From NCBI GenBank assembly GCA_003543135.1, contig DPJG01000033.1, forward strand, positions 116,057 through 180,056: a DNA stretch of 64,000 bases. Direction: 5' to 3'. Shown one piece after another: positions 57,912 to 64,000 of this stretch. The DNA is from Rheinheimera sp. GTDB taxonomy: Bacteria > Pseudomonadota > Gammaproteobacteria > Enterobacterales > Alteromonadaceae. The position numbers and the translations under genes are program-made. Every line of letters begins with the position of its first letter. Within the stretch, counting starts at the first letter, position 1. The notes under the pieces are model-generated. The model searched no databases. It was not told the origin of the DNA and worked only from the letters and a program-made list of their open reading frames with translations.

Positions 57912-59024
57912 ATGTTTGCAGAAAGTCCTATTATCCGCCGCAAATCAAAACAAATCCGTGTTGGCAATGTGCTGATTGGCGGTGACGCACCTATTGCAGT
58001 GCAGTCGATGACCAACACCAGAACCACAGATGTAGACGCCACAGTGGCGCAAATTCAGGCTATTGCCAAAGCAGGTGCTGATTTAGTGCGGGTGTCTGTG
58101 CCCACTATGGAAGCTGCTGAAGCTTTTAAACTGATTAAACAGCAGTCACCTATTCCGCTGGTGGCTGATATTCACTTTGATTACCGTATTGCGCTCAAAG
58201 TAGCGGAGTATGGGGTGGACTGTTTGCGCATAAACCCTGGCAATATCGGCCGGGAAGACCGCATCCGCGCTGTGGTGGAATCGGCCAGGGATCACAATAT
58301 TCCCATCCGTATTGGCGTGAACGGTGGTTCGCTCGAAGCAGATATTCAGGAAAAATATGGTGAGCCAACACCGGAAGCGCTGGTGGAATCGGCCATGCGC
58401 CATGTCGAGATTTTAGATCGGCTGAATTTTGATAATTTTAAAGTCAGTGTCAAAGCGTCTGATGTATTTTTAGCCGTGGGTGCTTATCGTTTACTGGCCA
58501 AACAAATTGAACAGCCTTTACATCTGGGGATTACCGAAGCCGGTGGCGCCCGTGCCGGTGCTGTTAAATCGGCCATCGGCTTAGGTATGTTATTGGCAGA
58601 AGGCATTGGCGATACTTTACGGATTTCACTGGCCGCAGATCCGGTTGAAGAAGTAAAAGTGGCATTTGATATTTTAAAGTCACTGCGCATCCGCTCGCGC
58701 GGCATTAACTTTATCGCCTGCCCCAGTTGTTCACGGCAGGAATTTGACGTGATTAAAACCATGAACGAGTTGGAGCAGCGGCTGGAAGATATCATCGACC
58801 CTTTAACTGTCTCTGTGATAGGGTGCGTGGTCAACGGCCCGGGTGAAGCGCTGATTTCCGATTTAGGTGTGGCCGGTGCCAACCGCAAAAGTGGTTTTTA
58901 CCTGAAAGGTGAAAGGCAAAAATTACGCATCGACAACGACAGCGTGGCCGAGCAGCTGGAACAACAGATCCGCGCTTATCTGGCACAGCAAAAACAGCTG
59001 ATTGACATCAAAGCTGTGGATTAA
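57912..59024 (+). CDS. ispG: 4-hydroxy-3-methylbut-2-enyl diphosphate synthase
   Basis: 370 residues from ATG 57912. Penultimate step of the MEP isoprenoid pathway; [4Fe-4S] Cys in [11 protein letters not shown] and [12 protein letters not shown]. The TIM-barrel motif [12 protein letters not shown] is intact. One base after the rodZ stop. Depends on the isc system for its cluster. Confidence 0.97.
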   Translation: MFAESPIIRRKSKQIRVGNVLIGGDAPIAVQSMTNTRTTDVDATVAQIQAIAKAGADLVRVSVPTMEAAEAFKLIKQQSPIPLVADIHFDYRIALKVAEYGVDCLRINPGNIGREDRIRAVVESARDHNIPIRIGVNGGSLEADIQEKYGEPTPEALVESAMRHVEILDRLNFDNFKVSVKASDVFLAVGAYRLLAKQIEQPLHLGITEAGGARAGAVKSAIGLGMLLAEGIGDTLRISLAADPVEEVKVAFDILKSLRIRSRGINFIACPSCSRQEFDVIKTMNELEQRLEDIIDPLTVSVIGCVVNGPGEALISDLGVAGANRKSGFYLKGERQKLRIDNDSVAEQLEQQIRAYLAQQKQLIDIKAVD

Positions 59025-59092
59025 CCAATTTCCGAATTTGAATTGAAGGCCGCCTGCATCTGCGGGCCTGCCGTTTATAGTCAGGGTAAAAA

Positions 59093-60364
59093 GTGTCTAA
59101 AGATATCCAAGCAATTCGTGGCATGAATGATTGTCTGCCGCAGGATACGCCGGTGTGGCAGTATCTGGAACAAATGATCAGAAGTACCGTCAGCAGCTAC
59201 GGTTATGACGAAATCCGTTTTCCTATTGTGGAAATGACCGAACTTTTTAAACGTTCTATCGGTGAAGTGACTGATATCGTTGAAAAAGAAATGTACAGCT
59301 TCGAAGATCGCAATGGCGACAGCCTGACCCTGCGCCCTGAAGGTACCGCCTGTTGTGTGCGCGCCGGTAATCAGCATGGTCTGCTGTACAATCAGGAACA
59401 GCGTTTGTGGTATATGGGGCCGATGTTCCGACATGAAAGGCCACAAAAAGGCCGTTATCGCCAGTTCCACCAGTTTGGTCTGGAAGCTTTTGGTATGCAG
59501 GGCCCGGATATTGACGCTGAAGTGATTATTTTAACAGCCCGTTTATGGCAGCAGCTGGGGCTGGCACCTTATGTCAAGCTGGAGCTGAACTCACTGGGCT
59601 CCAATGCCGCCCGTGCAGCTTACCGCGACAAGCTGGTGGCTTATCTGGAACAGCATCAGGAACTGCTGGATGAAGACAGCCAGCGCCGCTTGCACAGCAA
59701 TCCACTGCGGGTACTGGACAGCAAAAATCCGGCTATGGCCGAGATGTTGTCAAAAGCGCCGCAGTTGCTGGATCATCTGGATGAAGAATCTGCTGCTCAC
59801 CTCGAAGGTTTAAAACAGCGTTTAACTGCGGCTGGCATTAGCTTTGAGATCAACCCGCGTCTGGTTCGTGGCCTGGATTATTACAACAGAACCGTATTTG
59901 AGTGGGTCACCACCAACCTGGGGTCACAAGGCACAGTCTGTGCCGGTGGCCGTTACGATGGTCTGGTAGAGCAACTGGGTGGCAAAGCCACACCGGCTGT
60001 TGGTTTTGCCATGGGTATGGAACGACTGGTGTTGTTGCTGCAAAGTCTGGACTTAGTGCCAGCGGTCAGTAACAATGCAGACCTTTATTTAATGCCACTG
60101 GGTGAAGCGGCGGAACTTGCCGCAGTTTCTGTTGCCGAACAGCTTCGCAACGCCTTACCGGGCAAGCGTATTGTGATGCACTGCGGTGGTGGAAACCTGA
60201 AAAAACAATTAAAACGGGCTGATAAGTCTGGTGTAGCTGTGGGTTTGTTATTGGGTGACGACGAACTGGCTTCAGGTCAGGTTACCTTAAAATGGCTCAG
60301 AGCCGATAAACCACAACAAACAGTCGCAATAACTGAGCTGGCCGCAGCGTTGATGCAGTCGTAA
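59093..60364 (+). CDS. hisS: Histidyl-tRNA synthetase
   Basis: 423 residues, GTG start ([15 protein letters not shown] follows). Class II synthetase: motif 2 around [20 protein letters not shown], histidine loop [15 protein letters not shown]. 68 bases after ispG, with AGGG upstream of the start. Confidence 0.97.
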   Translation: MSKDIQAIRGMNDCLPQDTPVWQYLEQMIRSTVSSYGYDEIRFPIVEMTELFKRSIGEVTDIVEKEMYSFEDRNGDSLTLRPEGTACCVRAGNQHGLLYNQEQRLWYMGPMFRHERPQKGRYRQFHQFGLEAFGMQGPDIDAEVIILTARLWQQLGLAPYVKLELNSLGSNAARAAYRDKLVAYLEQHQELLDEDSQRRLHSNPLRVLDSKNPAMAEMLSKAPQLLDHLDEESAAHLEGLKQRLTAAGISFEINPRLVRGLDYYNRTVFEWVTTNLGSQGTVCAGGRYDGLVEQLGGKATPAVGFAMGMERLVLLLQSLDLVPAVSNNADLYLMPLGEAAELAAVSVAEQLRNALPGKRIVMHCGGGNLKKQLKRADKSGVAVGLLLGDDELASGQVTLKWLRADKPQQTVAITELAAALMQS

Positions 60365-60375
60365 CGGAGTGATGG

Positions 60376-61014
60376 ATGGAAATTTACAACACCGAAGAAC
60401 AACAGGTTGAAGCGATCAAGCGTTTCTGGAAAAACAACGGTACTTCAATTCTGGCCGGTATTGCTATTGGTTTAGCCGGTCTTTATGGTTTTCGTTATTA
60501 CCAGGCGCAACAACTGGGCGCAATTGAAGCCCAGTCGGGCCAATATGCTGCTTTAGTAGAGCAGGTTAGTGCTGAAGGTACGGATAAGGCCACCTGGCTG
60601 ATTGAAACGCAAAAGTTTATTGATACCAACAAAGGTAGTAGCTACAGCGTACTGGCAGCTTTATTGGCCGCCAAAGAAGCCGCTTTTCTGAAAGATTATG
60701 CCGCAGCTGAAAAACAACTGGCGTTTGTCATTGCCACCAGCAAAGCGCCCGAAGTGATTGCGCTGGCCACTTTACGTCAGGCTCGTCTGCAGCTGGAACA
60801 AGCCAATTATGAAGCTGCGCTAAAAACACTGGACACCACAATGCCAGCAAGTTTTGTTGCTCAGCAGCAAGAGCTCAAAGGTGATGTGTTATTAAGATCC
60901 GGTGACGAAAGCAAAGCCAAAGCTGCGTATCAGGCTGCTTTAACAGCGTCTGAAGCGGGCAAAAATCCGCTGTTACAAGTTAAATTAAATGAGCTGGCCC
61001 ACGTCGCCGGTTAA
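60376..61014 (+). CDS. yfgM: YfgM family SecYEG-associated protein
   Basis: 212 residues. One TM helix about 23-42 (ILAGIAIGLAGLYGFRYY), cytoplasmic N-terminus MEIYNTEEQQVEAIKRFW, and a periplasmic TPR-like domain. In E. coli YfgM associates with the translocon and PpiD. 11 bases after hisS and 9 before bamB. Confidence 0.95.
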   Translation: MEIYNTEEQQVEAIKRFWKNNGTSILAGIAIGLAGLYGFRYYQAQQLGAIEAQSGQYAALVEQVSAEGTDKATWLIETQKFIDTNKGSSYSVLAALLAAKEAAFLKDYAAAEKQLAFVIATSKAPEVIALATLRQARLQLEQANYEAALKTLDTTMPASFVAQQQELKGDVLLRSGDESKAKAAYQAALTASEAGKNPLLQVKLNELAHVAG

Positions 61015-61023
61015 GAGGTCGCA

Positions 61024-62220
61024 GTGAAGTTATCGGTAAAAACCTGGGCGCCGCTGGTGCTGGTGCTGGCGTTAACCGCTTGTTCGTCCAATGATGAAGA
61101 AGAGCTGGTACTGCCTGAGATCAGCAACAAGGTAGAGCCAAATGAAGTGTGGAGCAGTTCGGTAGGTAATGGCATTGAGCATTACGACTCCAGACTTAAA
61201 CCCGCCATTTTTGATAACAAAGTTTATGCTGCCAGCCGTGATGGTAAGGTCTCAGCTTTTGACCTGGCATCAGGCGACAGTCTCTGGTCTGTAGATCTAC
61301 GCGACGGCGATGATGCACCTTTGTTTGGTGGCATCAGCCATTGGTGGAATGAACGTTCTGTGAAAGTGGGAGGGGGGGTTTCTGTTGGTTTTGACAAAGT
61401 TTTTGTTGGTACCGAAGACGGCCTGGTGATTGCACTGAACCCACAAACCGGCGAGAAACTCTGGTCGGTCAATGTCAAAGGTGAAGTGTTAGCAACCCCA
61501 GTTGCCGCTGAAGGCTTAGTGCTGGTCAACACCGGTGGTGGCCGTATTTTTGCGTTGCAACCAGACACAGGTGAGCAGCGCTGGATGCACGAAACTGAAA
61601 ACGCCATTTTAACTTTACGTGGCATTAGCCAGGTGTCAGCGCAAAGTGGTGGTGTGATTTATGGCACCGGCAATGGCAAAGTTGGAGCTTTAATCGCAGC
61701 CAAAGGGGTTCCTGCCTGGGAAGAAGCCATTACTGTTGCCAAAGGTGCCACTGATTTAGCCAGGATCATCGACGTAGACGCGACACCTATAGTGGACAAT
61801 GGTACAATTTACGCCATTGCCTACAACGGTCAGCTGGTGGCGATGGAATTACGCAGCGGCCGCGTGTTGTGGAAGCGTGAATATGCCAGTTTCCGCGATA
61901 TGGTGTTAGAGAACAACGTTCTTTATCTGGTTGATTCTGTTGGTAAGTTGTACGCAGTTGATGCCCGCACCGGTCTGGAAACCTGGGCTCAGTTGACCTT
62001 ACATAAGCACTTTGTTACTGCACCTGCTGTGTATAAAAATTATGTGGTGGTTGGTGACAACGAAGGCAATCTGCATTGGTTTGATAAAAGCAGTGGTGAA
62101 TACCTGGCACGGCACGAGTTTGACAGTTCAGGCTTTTACGCTGAAGCTGTTACCACCAGCGAGTATTTATTATTGCAAAGCCGTAACGGTGAAATCACCT
62201 TACTGAACGTGCCTGAATAA
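61024..62220 (+). CDS. bamB: Outer-membrane assembly lipoprotein BamB
   Basis: 398 residues, GTG start. Lipobox LTAC (Cys about 20), then an eight-bladed propeller of PQQ-type repeats (GKVSAFDLASGDSLWSVDL, GLVIALNPQTGEKLWSVNV). Supports BamA in folding barrels such as the porin-like and patatin/Omp85 proteins in this window. Confidence 0.96.
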   Translation: MKLSVKTWAPLVLVLALTACSSNDEEELVLPEISNKVEPNEVWSSSVGNGIEHYDSRLKPAIFDNKVYAASRDGKVSAFDLASGDSLWSVDLRDGDDAPLFGGISHWWNERSVKVGGGVSVGFDKVFVGTEDGLVIALNPQTGEKLWSVNVKGEVLATPVAAEGLVLVNTGGGRIFALQPDTGEQRWMHETENAILTLRGISQVSAQSGGVIYGTGNGKVGALIAAKGVPAWEEAITVAKGATDLARIIDVDATPIVDNGTIYAIAYNGQLVAMELRSGRVLWKREYASFRDMVLENNVLYLVDSVGKLYAVDARTGLETWAQLTLHKHFVTAPAVYKNYVVVGDNEGNLHWFDKSSGEYLARHEFDSSGFYAEAVTTSEYLLLQSRNGEITLLNVPE

Positions 62221-62241
62221 ACGCAAAAACAGATTTGCAGA

Positions 62242-62271
62242 AACAGGCCTGCTTGCAGGCCTGTTTTTTTG
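62242..62271 (+). terminator. Terminator after bamB
   Basis: AACAGGCCTGC-TT-GCAGGCCTGTTTTTTT, about 21 bases after the bamB stop; der therefore probably has its own promoter in the following 130 bases. Confidence 0.9.
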
Positions 62272-62402
62272 TTGTTAGAGACCCAGATTTTACTGACGAC
62301 AGCGCCAGACGCTGACATCAGGCAGCATGCTGCTGCACTTTACCCAAAGTGGTAAAAATCCAGCTACCTGAAACAGGTAGCCCTGAGTATTGAGGAATTT
62401 AC

Positions 62403-63881
62403 ATGTTACCGGTAGTCGCCCTGGTTGGCCGTCCTAATGTCGGCAAATCTACATTATTTAACCGTCTCACCCGCACCCGCGATGCTTTAGTGGCGGATTT
62501 TCCGGGGTTGACGCGGGATCGTAAATACGGCTCAGTCGATTACGAAGGCCTGGAGTTTATTGTGGTAGATACCGGTGGTATCGACGGCAGTGAAGAAGGT
62601 ATTGAACTGGAAATGGCCGAACAGTCGCTGCGCGCCATTGATGAAGCCGATATTGTGTTGTTTATGGTAGACGCCCGTACCGGCGTGAATGGTGCTGACA
62701 GCGCTATTGCCAATCATATTCGCAAAATCAATAAAACCGTGTTTTTGGTTGCCAATAAAACCGATGGTTTAGATGCCGACACTGCGATTGCTGATTTTTA
62801 TAGCCTGGGCATTGGTGAAGTCTACCCAATTGCGGCAGCGCATGGTCGTGGTGTTACCAACTTACTGCAACGGGCTTTAGTGCCTTTGCTGACTGAACAA
62901 CAAGCTGCCCGTCTGGCTGCTTTTGAAGCAGGTGAAGAACTGGATCCTGTTGATGAAGAAGCCGAAAAACTGGCGCGGGATCAACATATTAAACTGGCTA
63001 TTGTTGGCCGGCCTAATGTGGGTAAATCTACTCTAACCAACCGTATTTTGGGTGAAGAGCGGGTGATTGTTTATGATATGCCCGGCACCACCCGTGACTC
63101 TATTTATATTCCGATGGAGCGGGGCGAGCGTAAATACACCCTGATTGATACTGCCGGTGTGCGTCGTCGTGGCAAAATTGATGATGTTGTTGAGAAGTTC
63201 TCAGTCGTCAAAACACTGCAGGCTATTGAAGATGCCAACGTGGTGATTTTAGTGCTGGACGCCCGTCAGGGTATTTCAGATCAGGACTTAAGTATTTTAG
63301 GTTTTGTACTCAATGCCGGCCGTTCGCTGGTGATCGCCGTTAATAAATGGGATGGCCTGGACGATGGCATTAAAGATGAAGTGAAACGTGAACTGGATCG
63401 TCGTTTAGGTTTTATCGATTTTGCCCGTTTGCATTTTATCTCAGCACTGCACGGCTCTGGTGTTGGTAACTTATTCGAATCTGTGGAAGAAGCTTTTGAT
63501 TCTGCGACCCGCCGGGTCAGCACCGCGCTCCTGACCAAAATTATGATGATGGCGCAGGAAGATCACCAGCCCCCATTGGTGAAAGGCCGCCGGGTCAAGC
63601 TGAAATACGCTCACGCCGGTGGTTACAACCCACCGCTGATTGTTATTCACGGTAACCAGGTGGAAGATTTACCGGATTCGTACAAACGTTATCTGATGAA
63701 TTATTTCCGCAAATCGCTGCAAATGATGGGCACGCCGGTGCGGGTGGAATTCCGGGGGGGTGACAACCCCTTTGCTGAGCGTCGCAACACCTTAACACCA
63801 AATCAGCAATATAAACGTGAGCGTATTTTAAAAGCGCGGGCGAATCTGGCGAATAAAAAGAAACCAGGCCAGCCAGGCTGA
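62403..63881 (+). CDS. der: Ribosome biogenesis GTPase Der
   Basis: 492 residues. Two tandem GTPase domains with P-loops [14 protein letters not shown] and [14 protein letters not shown], each with its DxxG and NKxD, then a KH-like C-terminal domain. Needed for 50S assembly. Last gene of the block, followed by a terminator. Confidence 0.98.
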   Translation: MLPVVALVGRPNVGKSTLFNRLTRTRDALVADFPGLTRDRKYGSVDYEGLEFIVVDTGGIDGSEEGIELEMAEQSLRAIDEADIVLFMVDARTGVNGADSAIANHIRKINKTVFLVANKTDGLDADTAIADFYSLGIGEVYPIAAAHGRGVTNLLQRALVPLLTEQQAARLAAFEAGEELDPVDEEAEKLARDQHIKLAIVGRPNVGKSTLTNRILGEERVIVYDMPGTTRDSIYIPMERGERKYTLIDTAGVRRRGKIDDVVEKFSVVKTLQAIEDANVVILVLDARQGISDQDLSILGFVLNAGRSLVIAVNKWDGLDDGIKDEVKRELDRRLGFIDFARLHFISALHGSGVGNLFESVEEAFDSATRRVSTALLTKIMMMAQEDHQPPLVKGRRVKLKYAHAGGYNPPLIVIHGNQVEDLPDSYKRYLMNYFRKSLQMMGTPVRVEFRGGDNPFAERRNTLTPNQQYKRERILKARANLANKKKPGQPG

Positions 63882-63900
63882 TAATGACCGCTGTTCTGAT

Positions 63901-63926
63901 AAAAAACCGCCTGTTGGCGGTTTTTT
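63901..63926 (+). terminator. Terminator after der
   Basis: AAAAAACCGCC-TGTT-GGCGGTTTTTT, 20 bases after the der stop. The last 74 bases of the window show no further feature. Confidence 0.9.
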
Positions 63927-64000
63927 GTTGTGAATTGATACCCGGTATTTATGATGGCAAGTCTGCAACTGTAGCCCAAACATGATAAAACGGCTTTTGC

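Overview
The window reads as chromosomal DNA of a free-living aquatic gammaproteobacterium of the Alteromonadales/Chromatiales type; protein flavour and gene order look closest to Rheinheimera or its relatives (inference, no search was run). Supporting signs are conserved gammaproteobacterial blocks: rpsU-yqeY-dnaG-rpoD with tsaD divergent and a nearby tRNA-Ile2(CAU); argM-astA-astD; yhfA-speD-prkB; trmJ-cysE-iscRSUA-hscBA-fdx; and ndk-rlmN-pilW-rodZ-ispG-hisS-yfgM-bamB-der. I see no insertion sequence, prophage, CRISPR array or rRNA.

Layout. 1-3445 (minus): a GGDEF/EAL c-di-GMP enzyme, a DUF3034 protein and a truncated-haemoglobin lipoprotein that runs off the left edge. 3777-6909 (minus): a secreted ExeM/NucH-type nuclease ending in a dockerin, and directly downstream a cohesin-like protein with a PEP-CTERM-like tail. 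7260-11824 (plus): a patatin/Omp85 type Vd protein, glpK, and an orphan JetD-like Toprim protein overlapping glpK. 11906-18721 (minus): DUF533 protein, 2OG-Fe(II) oxygenase, and a TetR-RND pump module with a clear palindromic operator. 19025-22053: an orphan solute-binding protein and a Tat-exported PhoD phosphatase. 22461-27282 (minus): tRNA-Ile2 and the macromolecular-synthesis operon.

27467-37430: tsaD, pabA, an HDOD protein, three genes of the arginine succinyltransferase pathway, an unknown small gene, OsmC, SpeD and PrkB. 37546-42983: a beta-propeller/MAPEG pair, a second ExeM-type nuclease without dockerin, purD and an exported methyltransferase-like protein. 43200-50142: trmJ, cysE and the full isc operon with two IscR-type sites. 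50386-53053: two tandem porin-like barrels and a very small PstS-like protein, sitting between the isc and ndk blocks. 53224-63881: nucleotide metabolism, RNA modification, pilus/cell shape, isoprenoid, tRNA charging and outer-membrane assembly genes.

The strongest candidate for an undescribed system is the nuclease-dockerin/cohesin pair at 3777-6909: it looks like a two-component device that docks a secreted DNase on a sorted surface protein, a different solution from the direct C-terminal anchor of known ExeM proteins. Second are the c-di-GMP/DUF3034/lipoprotein-globin operon, the LysM-fused PilW overlapping rodZ, and the orphan JetD-like protein coupled to glpK.
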